From CAZLKT01 sp964560205 (GTDB taxonomy: Bacteria; Pseudomonadota; Alphaproteobacteria; Holosporales; Holosporaceae), in NCBI GenBank assembly GCA_964560205.1, contig CAZLKT010000010.1, forward strand, positions 1 through 32,705: 32,705 bases of DNA. Reading direction: 5' to 3'. The number at the start of each line of letters is the position of its first letter. Within the stretch, counting starts at the first letter, position 1. Made by a program: the position numbers and the translations under genes. The notes below the pieces were generated by a model. That model worked only from the letters and a program-made list of their open reading frames with translations. It was not told where the DNA came from and did not search any database. This document shows positions 8,684 to 16,947 of this stretch, in pieces.

Positions 8684-8716
8684 CCCACTCTGTGGGGTGT
8701 GTTACTCCCCCTCCCC

Positions 8717-8745
8717 TTGATAAGAGCTGACTGGCAACGTATAGT
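8717..8745 (+). promoter_or_regulatory. Sigma70-type promoter for the 8779 beta-barrel gene
   Basis: TTGATA (8717-8722), 17-nt spacer, TATAGT (8740-8745). Both hexamers are one base from consensus. The expected transcription start is near 8752, about 27 nt before the ATG at 8779. It lies just after the gyrB stop. Confidence 0.75.
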
Positions 8746-8778
8746 AAGAGCATACAGCAAAAAGTTACGAGCTATGTT

Positions 8779-9561
8779 ATGAGAAGATCCTGCCGCTTTT
8801 TTCTTTTTTTTATGATTTCTTTCAGTGCATTTCATGGGGGACATGTACGTGGAGAGTGGGAGAGTGTATCCTCAGAGACTTTTCTTGAAGAGGATATTCC
8901 TGGGAAAGATGATGTGGTGACGTCAGAAAAGACATCTGCTGTGGTGAAGCAACAGGTGGACAGTGTGCCACAAATTGAGGTGATGGAGGAGACCACGGTT
9001 GAAGCGTCGGAGGTGGAGGAGCGAAAATCCCCTTCGGATATAAAATCGTGTTCCTTTATTGAGGTGGTAGGTGGAACCTGTTTAGGTCTGAATATGGGGT
9101 GGAATTGTCGTTTTCAGAAAACAGCATTTGTCATGGGTGTTATTTTCGGTGGGGCCTTTGCGCTTCATAGACCTGCCCACGTGATATCTTACGATACAAG
9201 CGGTGATGCTAACATAAGTGATTTTCTCACATTGGGGTATTTTGATGGGGCGTTTCGCTTTGGTGTTGCTTTTGCTCGGGTATTGCCTTTCGTAAAATTT
9301 GGGTGGTGTGTGGATCGATACAGTCTTGATATTAAAACGGACGATGATGAGATAGTTTTAGGAAAATCATGGTTTAATGGATTTTTGTACGGAGTTGGAT
9401 GCGATCTGAATCTTTCTCAAAGTTTGTCCATAGGATTGGCTATTGATCTTCATGCAGCTTACGGGCATACATTGGATTTTTTTGTGAAGGATGATACGAG
9501 CATATACAAACCCTATTCTATGCAATATTTTGTTACCCTGAAATATCAAATGACAAAATAG
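8779..9561 (+). CDS. Secreted protein with acidic linker and predicted 8-strand beta-barrel
   Basis: A 260-residue protein beginning with a signal peptide (MRRSCRFFLFFMISFSAFHG). A Glu/Val/Ser-rich acidic linker follows at about residues 25-95, and then an Opa/OmpW-like region to the end. That region alternates hydrophobic residues and has repeated aromatic-Gly patterns (VGGTCLGLNMGWNC, FDGAFRFGVAFARV, LPFVKFGWCVDRY, GFLYGVGCDLNLSQSLSIGLAIDLHAAYG, MQYFVTLKYQ). This suggests a small outer-membrane barrel. The last residue is Lys (QMTK) rather than the aromatic residue usual for Bam substrates. I do not recognise the exact family. A strong promoter lies directly upstream. Confidence 0.7.
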   Translation: MRRSCRFFLFFMISFSAFHGGHVRGEWESVSSETFLEEDIPGKDDVVTSEKTSAVVKQQVDSVPQIEVMEETTVEASEVEERKSPSDIKSCSFIEVVGGTCLGLNMGWNCRFQKTAFVMGVIFGGAFALHRPAHVISYDTSGDANISDFLTLGYFDGAFRFGVAFARVLPFVKFGWCVDRYSLDIKTDDDEIVLGKSWFNGFLYGVGCDLNLSQSLSIGLAIDLHAAYGHTLDFFVKDDTSIYKPYSMQYFVTLKYQMTK

Positions 9562-9762
9562 AGAGGAGGAGAGTCTTCTCGGAGGTGAGGGCCTTACGTG
9601 GGGGCATCTTGCTTTGAGATGTGAGACCCTTGACTTTTTGATGGGGCAACTTTTTTACTTTTTCTCAACCCTATTTTGCAATAGATATGAAAGATATATT
9701 TTGTGTTAATTATTTTTTCTTTTGAAGAAATCAGTTTAAAGTAAATATTATATGTTTTTACA

Positions 9763-9791
9763 TTGACATTGTCATGTAATATATGTATAAT
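9763..9791 (+). promoter_or_regulatory. Perfect consensus sigma70 promoter
   Basis: TTGACA (9763-9768), 17-nt spacer (9769-9785), TATAAT (9786-9791): an exact match to consensus with optimal spacing. Transcription would start near 9798, leaving a leader of about 160 nt before the ORF at 9962. The gene-free stretch 9562-9961 otherwise holds an AT-rich block (about 9650-9830) and the stem-loop at 9862-9902. I see no credible gene in it on either strand. Confidence 0.8.
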
Positions 9792-9861
9792 AAAAAAGTA
9801 TAAAAGAAAGATATTTTTTTTGGTATGCTGGAGAATGTACATGGTGAGGCGGCAGAGAGAA

Positions 9862-9902
9862 ATAAGGGGAGCTACCATGGGATAATTTTGATCACCCCTT
9901 AT
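9862..9902 (+). promoter_or_regulatory. Leader stem-loop, possible terminator/attenuator or sRNA 3' end
   Basis: ATAAGGGG (9862-9869) and CCCCTTAT (9895-9902) form a perfect 8-bp stem around a 25-nt loop. A T-run (9912-9917) follows about 10 nt later. It lies about 65 nt after the expected start from the consensus promoter at 9763. The T-run is too far away for a textbook intrinsic terminator, so this may be a leader structure, a weak attenuator or the end of a short RNA of about 100-120 nt. Confidence 0.5.
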
Positions 9903-9961
9903 ATTTTATACTTTTTTATTGTGCGGTATACTTAAAGAGGTAGAGTGAGGTTGTTTTTTAT

Positions 9962-11368
9962 ATGTTTTTTATTTATCATACTCACAGTGTTTATAAAAAA
10001 ATACCTATTTTTTCCCTTGCCCTCTTCTGTATGAAGATTCCAGATCTGTACTCTGCACAGCAGACCCCTTCTGTTATGGCCAAAAAACATGTGGTATCTA
10101 TTGTACAAAAACCTTTTTCAAAAAAACGTCCACGCAGAACTCAGAGGAAAAAAAATCCCCTACAAAAAGATCCGTACAACACTGTTCGTAAAAAGTTATC
10201 CATGTCACAATCTCCATGGGCTTTTGCCATAAACGGGATGCTGTTTCTCATGATGGGTGGGATAGCATATTCTGTTATGGGAAAGATGCTGGGTGCTTTT
10301 TCTGGAACGCCAAAGACCACACGTCCACCGTCCCCCATTCTGCAAGAAGAGATGATACATCTGAATAAGATGGATATAGAGGAAATGCCATATGGTGCAA
10401 CAAGTATATTTCCTGCTACTAGTGAAAAGAATGTTTCAGAGTTCTTAGAGGATGACACCAGTGAAGAGAATGTTTCACAGCTTTGGGGACATGAGGTGTG
10501 TATAGATGAGATGTGGTGTGATATACCGGAGGTTCCTCCCATTATCAGCGAAAACAGCATATGGAAGTCTTTAGGAGATTATGTTCCAGGAGCAAAGGTG
10601 ATGCTTTCCCTAGGAGGGATACTTTTAGCGGCTCTAGGAGAGAGGGCGGTGAATTATAATAAGAAAAAAATTATGGAGAGTATGGAGCCTCAGAAAGAAA
10701 AATGGGAACATGTAGAGACAATAAGCTTGAAAGTAATGTTGGAAAAAAAAGAAAAAGAAGAAAAAGAAAAAGGTGAGAAAAATATTGAGCAATTCCTTTT
10801 GAACCCTGAGAGAAATGCTTTGGAGGATGATGCTCTGAGGTTTTTTACTGATAAGTATGCCGGTCGATTGAAGCGAGAAGACTTGGATAAGATTCCTGCT
10901 AAAAAGTTTTCACAGCTTCCCTGCTCTGCATTGTGCATTTTTTTTATACCAGAGACTTATAATCCCACTCCGCAGCAGATAAAATCCATAACAAAAGAGC
11001 AAATTATGTCAGAAAAAAATGAATTCTGGAAGAATGCTGTTATTGAAAACCTTCTGGAGGTTAAAGAAGGTCAGCTTTCAGAGGATATAACACGTTTTCT
11101 TGAGGAGGAAAAAAAGCGTATGGACGAGTCTCAAAAAGAGCGACAAGATAATACAGTGGATCAGGATAGAGACTTTGTGCGTCCAGAACTCAGCTTTTCT
11201 AGATTTTTGGAAAAAAAGAAAGCACAAGAAGAAAACCTAAAAGGAGAACAAGTGCTAGAGCAAGAAGCAGAACAAGCAGAACAAGCACGAGAAGCAGAAG
11301 AGAGACAAGAAGACGAAGAAAAAGCTCCAGGAAAGAAGGGATCCCTCAAGGACGAGGACATGCTGTGA
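9962..11368 (+). CDS. Orphan secreted/membrane protein with charged coiled-coil tail
   Basis: I do not recognise this 468-residue protein. It begins with a signal-peptide-like stretch (KKIPIFSLALFCMKIPDLYSA, residues 12-32). A very basic segment follows (about 41-79, with KKRPRRTQRKK), then a membrane helix (about 87-110). An acidic segment contains an imperfect repeat of about 13 residues (SEKNVSEFLEDD then SEENVSQLW, 154-175). A second hydrophobic helix (about 207-228) precedes a long Glu/Lys/Gln-rich, probably coiled-coil C-terminal region ending in an EQAEQAREAEERQEDEE stretch. The start is ATG 9962. GTGAGG upstream is a rather distant ribosome site, and ATG 10031 would remove the signal. 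The promoter is consensus-perfect, so expression should be high. A role at the envelope or host interface is inference only. Confidence 0.75.
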   Translation: MFFIYHTHSVYKKIPIFSLALFCMKIPDLYSAQQTPSVMAKKHVVSIVQKPFSKKRPRRTQRKKNPLQKDPYNTVRKKLSMSQSPWAFAINGMLFLMMGGIAYSVMGKMLGAFSGTPKTTRPPSPILQEEMIHLNKMDIEEMPYGATSIFPATSEKNVSEFLEDDTSEENVSQLWGHEVCIDEMWCDIPEVPPIISENSIWKSLGDYVPGAKVMLSLGGILLAALGERAVNYNKKKIMESMEPQKEKWEHVETISLKVMLEKKEKEEKEKGEKNIEQFLLNPERNALEDDALRFFTDKYAGRLKREDLDKIPAKKFSQLPCSALCIFFIPETYNPTPQQIKSITKEQIMSEKNEFWKNAVIENLLEVKEGQLSEDITRFLEEEKKRMDESQKERQDNTVDQDRDFVRPELSFSRFLEKKKAQEENLKGEQVLEQEAEQAEQAREAEERQEDEEKAPGKKGSLKDEDML

Positions 11369-11370
11369 AG

Positions 11371-12360
11371 TTATGGGATGCACTGCCCCTCGGAAGAGGA
11401 GATAGACATCTTTTGCAGTCCCAGTCTTGCAAATAGAGCATTGTCTTTTTCTGGAGCAGGGTTTTGTGCAGTCAGCAGTTTTTCACCATAAAAAATGCTG
11501 TTGGCCCCAGCAAAAAAACATAAAGCTTGCAACTCATCTGCCATGGATTCTCTCCCTGCGGAGAGTCTGATGAAAGATGTTGGCAGAAGAATGCGGGCCA
11601 ACGCAATGATTCTGACAAAGTCAAATCCATCAATATCTGGTGCATTCTCCAACGGTGTTCCAGGGATTTTGATGAGTTTGTTGATGGGCACGGATTCTGG
11701 TGGTTCCTCCAGTTCCGAGAGGAACACAAGCATCTTTATGCGATCTTCATTGGTTTCGCCCATACCAAGGATCCCACCGCAACACACTTTTATTCCTGCT
11801 TTCCTTACGTGCTCCAGGGTTTCTATGCGATGTGCAAATGTGCGCGTTGTGATAATTTTGTCATAAAACTCTTCAGAGCAATCAATATTGTGGTTATAGA
11901 AGTCCAACCCTGCATCTTTCAGAGCGTGAGCCTGTGATTCTTGGAGGAGGCCTAAGGTTGCACATGTTTCCAGACCAAGGGCTTTGACATCCGAGATCAT
12001 GGCACATACTTTTTCTAAATCTCTATCGTGGGGGCCTCGCCATGCAGCTCCCAAACAAAATCTTGTGCTCCCTGCATTTTTTGCTCGTTGTGCTGCTTCT
12101 ATAACAGCGTCCTTATGCATGAGGGGTTCTTTCTTCAGACCTGTGTTATAATGGGCCGATTGCGGGCAGTAGGAACAGTTCTCTGGGCAATGTCCGGTTT
12201 TGATGCTCAGCAACGTGCTGACTTGGATTGTGTTGGCATCAAAGTGTGCTCTGTGCACTGTATGCGCGTCATAGAGCAGTGAGAGAAAGGGCTGGGAAAA
12301 GATGGCTTCCACATCTTTCATCTTCTGATTTTTTGTGATATGACTCTGTGGACGGGACAT
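11371..12360 (-). CDS. bioB: Biotin synthase
   Basis: BioB is the radical-SAM enzyme that inserts sulfur into dethiobiotin. The radical-SAM cluster motif CPENCSYC gives Cys58, Cys62 and Cys65 in the chosen numbering. The family motifs SIKTGHCPENCSYCPQSAHY, CLGAAWRGPHDRD and GLDFYNHNIDCSEEFY follow, with CCGGILGMGET and RLSAGRESM nearer the C-terminus. The frame is open to 12441, but I choose ATG at 12360 because GAGG lies 6-7 nt before it and the length (329 aa) fits. ATG 12321 is a further option. The divergent bioF start is only 14 bp away. The stop lies 2 bp from the end of the 9962-11368 gene, which converges on it. Confidence 0.95.
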   Translation of the reverse strand: MSRPQSHITKNQKMKDVEAIFSQPFLSLLYDAHTVHRAHFDANTIQVSTLLSIKTGHCPENCSYCPQSAHYNTGLKKEPLMHKDAVIEAAQRAKNAGSTRFCLGAAWRGPHDRDLEKVCAMISDVKALGLETCATLGLLQESQAHALKDAGLDFYNHNIDCSEEFYDKIITTRTFAHRIETLEHVRKAGIKVCCGGILGMGETNEDRIKMLVFLSELEEPPESVPINKLIKIPGTPLENAPDIDGFDFVRIIALARILLPTSFIRLSAGRESMADELQALCFFAGANSIFYGEKLLTAQNPAPEKDNALFARLGLQKMSISSSEGQCIP

Positions 12361-12374
12361 GGGGGGCCTCACAT

Positions 12375-13520
12375 ATGTTGACGGAACTGTACCAGAAGAA
12401 AATCTGTTCACGAGATACAACATCTGTGCGGAAGTTAACACACTCTGCCCACCACGTCAATTTAGATTTTTCCAGCAACGACTATCTCGGGTTGAGTGCC
12501 AATGCAGACATTTTTCACGCAGCTGTGACAGCAGCACAAATCCATGGGGTTGGGTCCACGGGCTCTCGATTATTGTCAGGAAATAAGGAATTGTTCATGG
12601 AGTTTGAAGCAGAAATAGCACGATGCAAGAGTACTGAGGCTGCATTGATTTTTTCTTCTGGATTTCAGTGTAATTCCTCCGTATTATCTTCGCTTTTGGA
12701 TCACAAAACCCTCCACAGCAGACCCCTCGTTTTTTTTGATCGCCTTAATCATGCAAGTTTATATCAAGCAGTCTTTCTCAGTGGCGCACAGCTCATACGG
12801 TACAGACATAATGATGCGGATCATCTTGAGAGTCTTCTGTCGACATATGCTCAAGATGAGAGACCAAAATGTATTGTAACAGAGACAGTATTTGGCATGG
12901 ACGGTGATAAAGCTCCGTTACAGCGCATTACAGCCATGGCCAAAAAATATGATGCCCTTCTTTATCTGGATGAGGCACATGCCATGGGTGTTGTTGGGAA
13001 AAATGGATATGGGATGTCCACAGAGGTTGATTTTACTGGTGTCACTGTGGTGATTATGGGAACATTTAGCAAGGCTTTGGGGGGGAGCGGTGCTTATGTA
13101 GCGTGCTCTCGTACTCTTGTGGAGTATATCGTCAATTTCTGCCCTGGTTTTATTTACTCCACGGCGCCTTCTCCTTTTGTCATAGGGGCTGCGCAATGGG
13201 GGTGGAATCTTTTGCCTCGTCTTGGGGAGCAACGAAGAATTTTGGAGAAAAACAGCACATACCTGCGAGGAAACCTGAAAGCCTTGGGCTTTGATGTGGG
13301 CCATTCGGTGACACACATTATTCCCATTGTTTTCGGGAAAGAGGAGGAGGCTAAACGGATGGCTGAAAGGTTGCTGCAGCACCATATAAAAGTGTCATGT
13401 GTCCTTCCACCCACCGTGCCGCCTGGTACTGCGAGAATACGTATAGCTCTTGGGATACACCACACACAAAATGACATGGACACTCTTATAAAGGCGTTAC
13501 AGTGCATAAAAAAAGAGTAG
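12375..13520 (+). CDS. bioF: 8-amino-7-oxononanoate synthase
   Basis: BioF condenses pimeloyl-ACP with L-alanine, the first step of ring assembly in biotin synthesis, using PLP. Fold-type-I motifs are clear: NLDFSSNDYLGLS, GVGSTGSRLLSGN, the cofactor Asp/His region YLDEAHAMGVVG, and the PLP-lysine motif TFSKALGGSG (Lys233 from this start). The protein is about 381 aa, normal for the family. The start is ATG 12375 (MLTELYQKK), and a TTG-type extension to 12348 would overlap bioB. Its 3' end overlaps the next gene by 19 nt, so the rest of the cluster is probably co-translated. No strong promoter is visible in the 14 bp separating it from bioB. Confidence 0.95.
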   Translation: MLTELYQKKICSRDTTSVRKLTHSAHHVNLDFSSNDYLGLSANADIFHAAVTAAQIHGVGSTGSRLLSGNKELFMEFEAEIARCKSTEAALIFSSGFQCNSSVLSSLLDHKTLHSRPLVFFDRLNHASLYQAVFLSGAQLIRYRHNDADHLESLLSTYAQDERPKCIVTETVFGMDGDKAPLQRITAMAKKYDALLYLDEAHAMGVVGKNGYGMSTEVDFTGVTVVIMGTFSKALGGSGAYVACSRTLVEYIVNFCPGFIYSTAPSPFVIGAAQWGWNLLPRLGEQRRILEKNSTYLRGNLKALGFDVGHSVTHIIPIVFGKEEEAKRMAERLLQHHIKVSCVLPPTVPPGTARIRIALGIHHTQNDMDTLIKALQCIKKE

Positions 13521-14110
13521 TCTTTCGACATGGCTTCGGGTTATCCACTTATTTTTGGCAGAATCTTGTGCCATTTTTTCACAACTATGACTGTGTCCTT
13601 TGGGAGGATCACAAGATGGTGGAGCCCATGCATATTGGCATTGGCCATTCACTGGGGTTTATGAAGCTGTGGAAGGAGTGTCCCCACATGGAATATTTTG
13701 TGGGCCTCAATGCCTTTACACATTTTTGTGGACGTGATGCGACACTTCATGTCAGGAGAGTTTCGGAGTATGATGCATTTATGCACAGTTTTCATGGCAA
13801 TCCCCTTCGCACCTTGCAACGCTTTTATGGACGCTGTGGTATGAAGATGGCTTCTGAAGAGATGACTCATATGAATGCACCAGAAATCATGGAGGACTTA
13901 ATGCTTCTTGCCCATCCCATTACTTTGAGAGATGATAAGAAGATTCTTGTTATAAACTCTCGAGATGATCAGGTGGTGCCGCCAGATCTTACGGAGGATA
14001 ATTTTGCTGGAACACACGTTCAGCTGCACTATTTTCTCACCGGGGCCCATGGGTTGGGTTTTGTTCATGCTGAAGCAGTTGCAAAAATTATTTTGGATTT
14101 TCTTTCATGA
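13502..14110 (+). CDS. Compact alpha/beta hydrolase, probable pimeloyl-ACP methyl ester esterase (BioH-like)
   Basis: Position between bioF and bioC points to the esterase that removes the methyl group BioC adds, ending pimelate chain synthesis. The 202-residue protein keeps the alpha/beta-hydrolase essentials: an oxyanion-region motif RHGFGLSTYFW, a nucleophile elbow GHSLGF (Ser50), an acid at SRDDQVVP (Asp156) and a catalytic His in TGAHGLG (His183). It is about 50 residues shorter than E. coli BioH. The nucleophile lies unusually close to the N-terminus, so early core strands and part of the lid are missing or shortened. The start is GTG 13502, inside the end of bioF, and the stop overlaps bioC as ATGA. 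It could equally be one of the non-homologous BioH replacements (BioG/J/K/V types). It lacks the WSMG nucleophile motif I associate with BioG. Confidence 0.8.
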   Translation: MHKKRVVFRHGFGLSTYFWQNLVPFFHNYDCVLWEDHKMVEPMHIGIGHSLGFMKLWKECPHMEYFVGLNAFTHFCGRDATLHVRRVSEYDAFMHSFHGNPLRTLQRFYGRCGMKMASEEMTHMNAPEIMEDLMLLAHPITLRDDKKILVINSRDDQVVPPDLTEDNFAGTHVQLHYFLTGAHGLGFVHAEAVAKIILDFLS

Positions 14111-14850
14111 AAAGTATGGTACAAAGAAATTTTGGGAAGGCAAGCACCACATATCACCTCTATGATGAGGTGCAAAAAAAATCTGCCTTCCGTCTTGCAC
14201 ACATCATATCTCATGCATGTCCTATGCTGCATCCTCAGATCATATTGGATGTGGGCTGTGGTACAGGCAACCTTACACATGCTTTGCACAGAATTTTTCC
14301 CCATGCGTCCTATCACATAAACGATATTTCTGATGCCATGCTGACAGAGGTTTTCACACACCATAAGATGGATTGTGAGTGGATTCCTGGGGATATAGAG
14401 CATATAAATCTTTCCACCGTTTATGACATCATTGCAAGCAACATGTGTCTGCAGTGGGTCGATGATATGAGGTCTGTAGTGAAGAAGCTTGCCCAACATA
14501 CCAAAATTCTCGCATTTTCATGTTTGTTAGAGGGTACGTTTCGAGGGTGGTATGATGTGTTGGAGAGTTTTGGTATGAATCATGCGTCTCGGTCCTATCC
14601 ATCACAAAAGGATGTGACGCATCTTTTTGCCGATATGCATCACAAAATCCTCCATGCATCCTGTGAGTCTTTTTGCCTTTCCTTTCAAAGCGCACAAGAA
14701 GGGGCATCATATCTGAAAAACATAGGTGCCAATGGGGGGACCTTTTGTCAAAGTGATGTGGGAAAAATGCGTGCTTTTTTGAGATGTCATCATAAAATAT
14801 GTCATCTGGAATACAATATTGGTTTTTTTGTTGTGGAGAGAATGGTGTGA
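14107..14850 (+). CDS. bioC: Malonyl-ACP O-methyltransferase
   Basis: BioC methylates malonyl-ACP with SAM so that the fatty-acid machinery can build a pimeloyl chain. The N-terminal family signature RNFGKASTTYHLYDEVQKKSA is visible, followed by the SAM-binding motif ILDVGCGTGNLT (about 47-58), an acidic loop INDISDAML, and ASNMCLQWVDDM. At 247 aa it matches BioC length. The start ATG overlaps the stop of the esterase gene (ATGA), and its own stop overlaps the bioD start (GTGA), showing tight translational coupling of the esterase-methyltransferase-synthetase series. Confidence 0.93.
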   Translation: MKSMVQRNFGKASTTYHLYDEVQKKSAFRLAHIISHACPMLHPQIILDVGCGTGNLTHALHRIFPHASYHINDISDAMLTEVFTHHKMDCEWIPGDIEHINLSTVYDIIASNMCLQWVDDMRSVVKKLAQHTKILAFSCLLEGTFRGWYDVLESFGMNHASRSYPSQKDVTHLFADMHHKILHASCESFCLSFQSAQEGASYLKNIGANGGTFCQSDVGKMRAFLRCHHKICHLEYNIGFFVVERMV

Positions 14851-15455
14851 TTGTTTTTATAACGGGAACAGACACAGATGTGGGAAAGACCTTGGTTGCA
14901 AGTTGGTTGTGTCTGCATACTGGGTATGATTATTTTAAGCCCATACAAACGGGACCTGATGGAGACAGCCAAACCGTTGCTCGCCTTTCACAGGCGGTGG
15001 TGCATAAAGAGACCTATGTCTTGAAAGCCCCCTTGTCTCCGCATATGGCAGCACAAGATGAGGGATGTTCTATTCTGCTTCACACTATTTCCATGCCACA
15101 GGTTACCAATCTTTTTGTAGAGGGGGCCGGTGGTGTGTGTGTGCCATTACATGACCATTGTTTCATGAGTGATCTCATTGTTCATTTTCATGTTCCCATT
15201 ATTGTGGTGGCCAGGTCAAAGCTTGGCACCATAAACCATACTCTTTTAACCCTTGAACATGTACGGCGTAAAAACATACGTGTGTTGGGGGTGATTCTTT
15301 CCGGAGAAAAAAATGCCAGAAATAAGGAGGCCATAGAGCGTTATGGCTATGTGGAGGTTCTGGCGGAAATACCATATATAGATCACGTGTGCGGTGCTGC
15401 TCTGAAAAGCATCCCACTGACACAGGGTGTGAAAAAAGCACTTGAGATGAGGTGA
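14847..15455 (+). CDS. bioD: Dethiobiotin synthetase
   Basis: BioD closes the ureido ring of dethiobiotin from 7,8-diaminopelargonic acid, CO2 and ATP. The P-loop FITGTDTDVGKT lies at residues 4-15. FKPIQTG, the VEGAGGVCVPL motif and VVARSKLGTINHTLLT follow, all typical of the family. I choose GTG 14847, which overlaps the bioC stop as GTGA and has GGAGAG just upstream. The open frame extends to 14799 but only adds residues foreign to the family. Length is 202 aa, a little short (E. coli about 225). Confidence 0.93.
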   Translation: MIVFITGTDTDVGKTLVASWLCLHTGYDYFKPIQTGPDGDSQTVARLSQAVVHKETYVLKAPLSPHMAAQDEGCSILLHTISMPQVTNLFVEGAGGVCVPLHDHCFMSDLIVHFHVPIIVVARSKLGTINHTLLTLEHVRRKNIRVLGVILSGEKNARNKEAIERYGYVEVLAEIPYIDHVCGAALKSIPLTQGVKKALEMR

Positions 15456-15458
15456 AAA

Positions 15459-16754
15459 ATGAGTCTTACACAACGTGACAGCCAGATGATCTGGCATCCA
15501 TTTACCCAAGAAAAAACTGCAGATCTTCCCATAGTCATAAAGGAGGGAAAGGGCTCTTACCTTTTTGATGATAAGGGCAAAAAATATGTGGATTTGATCT
15601 CAAGCTGGTGGGTGAATCTGCATGGACACGGTCATCCTGTCATATGTGATGCCATATATAGCCAAGCGAAAAAATTGGAGCACGTGATCTTTGCAGGCTT
15701 CACCCATGAGCCCGCAGTGCTTTTGTGTGAAAAATTGCGCACCAGTGTTCCCAGCTCTCTGACAAAATTTTTCTTTTCAGACAATGGATCCACGGCGGTG
15801 GAGGTGGCCTTGAAGATGGCCCACCAGTATTGGCGTCATAAAGGAGAGGCCCAACGCACGGTGTATCTGGGGTTTGATGGGGGTTATCACGGAGATACTT
15901 TTGGAGCCATGGCGGTGGGGAAAAAAAGTCATTTTCATGATCCCTTTCATAAGCTGTTATGCGACAGCATTTTTCTCCCATTTCCATCCACATGGAAAAA
16001 TGATGAGCACATTGTTCAGAAAGAGGAGCGGGCTTTGGATGCCCTTGCTCACATCCTTCAGGAGAAGGGGAACATGTTGTCGGCCTTCATATGCGAGCCC
16101 CTTGTGCAGGGAGCTGGTGGTATGAGAATGTGCAGACCAGAGTTTCTCGCGCGTGTTGTGCGCATGATAAAGGACCACGGTATTTTGGTGATTTATGATG
16201 AAGTGATGACGGGCTTTGGGCGATTGGGAACATATTTTGCCACGGAACAGGTGGGGGTGGCCCCTGATTTTCTTTGTATAGCGAAGGGGCTTACTGGTGG
16301 ATTTTTGCCCTTAGCTCTTACGGTGACAACCCAAGATATATATGATGCTTTTTTGGATGATGCGTGGGAGAAAGCATTTGCCCATGGGCATTCCTATACG
16401 GCAAATCCCATTGCATGCAGTGCTGCCCTTGCCTCCTATGAACTGTTACAGCGGCAAGAAACTCATACAGCCATACACAATATTCACGTTTCCCATGAAA
16501 GAGGGTTGCGCATGCTTCACGAGGAATGCGGTCATATGGTGCGTGGGCTGCGTTGTACAGGCACCATTGCAGCTTGGGAAGTGAATGCAGAGCATACCCC
16601 ACCAGCCTATTTCAAAAAAGAATTCCTGCGGAGAGGGCTGCTCCTGCGTCCCCTTGGAAACACCATCTACATCCTTCCTCCCTATGCCGTGACCACGGAG
16701 GACCTGGATGATGCTTATAGTATTATCGCGGATGTCATGAAAGGTGCTAGATAA
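15459..16754 (+). CDS. bioA: Adenosylmethionine--8-amino-7-oxononanoate aminotransferase
   Basis: BioA transfers an amino group, usually from SAM, to KAPA, giving diaminopelargonic acid. The 431-residue class-III aminotransferase has IWHPFTQEK at the N-terminus, SSWWVNLHGHGHP, FSDNGSTAVEVALKMA, FDGGYHGDTFGAM, the cofactor motif VIYDEVMTGFGRLG and the PLP lysine in CIAKGLTGG (Lys276). The start is ATG 15459 behind GAGGTGA, 3 bp after bioD. It is the last gene of the cluster and converges on tRNA-Ser. With bioB, bioF, bioC, bioD and the esterase, the whole pathway from malonyl-ACP to biotin is present. Confidence 0.95.
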   Translation: MSLTQRDSQMIWHPFTQEKTADLPIVIKEGKGSYLFDDKGKKYVDLISSWWVNLHGHGHPVICDAIYSQAKKLEHVIFAGFTHEPAVLLCEKLRTSVPSSLTKFFFSDNGSTAVEVALKMAHQYWRHKGEAQRTVYLGFDGGYHGDTFGAMAVGKKSHFHDPFHKLLCDSIFLPFPSTWKNDEHIVQKEERALDALAHILQEKGNMLSAFICEPLVQGAGGMRMCRPEFLARVVRMIKDHGILVIYDEVMTGFGRLGTYFATEQVGVAPDFLCIAKGLTGGFLPLALTVTTQDIYDAFLDDAWEKAFAHGHSYTANPIACSAALASYELLQRQETHTAIHNIHVSHERGLRMLHEECGHMVRGLRCTGTIAAWEVNAEHTPPAYFKKEFLRRGLLLRPLGNTIYILPPYAVTTEDLDDAYSIIADVMKGAR

Positions 16755-16758
16755 AAGC

Positions 16759-16849
16759 TGGAGGAGGGAGAGGGATTCGAACCCTCGGTGCGGGAGAACC
16801 GCACAACGACTTTCGAGGCCGCCCCATTCAACCACTCTGGCATCCCTCC
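16759..16849 (-). tRNA. tRNA-Ser (anticodon CGA)
   Basis: The reverse strand gives a class-II tRNA. Acceptor arms are GGAGGGA and TCCCTCC, the anticodon loop is CTCGAAA with anticodon CGA, and a long variable arm (TGCGG...CCGCA) and a T-arm GAGGG-TTCGAAT-CCCTC are present. An encoded CCA follows a T discriminator. Anticodon CGA reads UCG. It lies 4 bp from the bioA stop, transcribed towards it. Confidence 0.95.
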
Positions 16850-16947
16850 GGAACATCTTCAGTGTGACAAAATGAGTCCTGAGAATCAAGAACCATCTTC
16901 CACTGTAAACCTGGTGGCAGAATTTTCTTTTGGCATTCAAGTTTGTT

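Noticed and set aside
8684..8715. Terminator after gyrB
   Set aside because: The CCCAC/GTGGG stem is only 5 bp and no T-run follows.
9594..9878. 94-codon reverse ORF in the intergenic region before the orphan gene
   Set aside because: Its composition follows the AT-rich DNA (Ile/Lys/Asn/Tyr runs), no ribosome site is visible, and it lies across the strong forward promoter.
16895..16915. TGTAAACC as half of a BirA-type biotin operator
   Set aside because: No second half at the right spacing, and it lies beyond the biotin cluster beside a tRNA and a GNAT gene.
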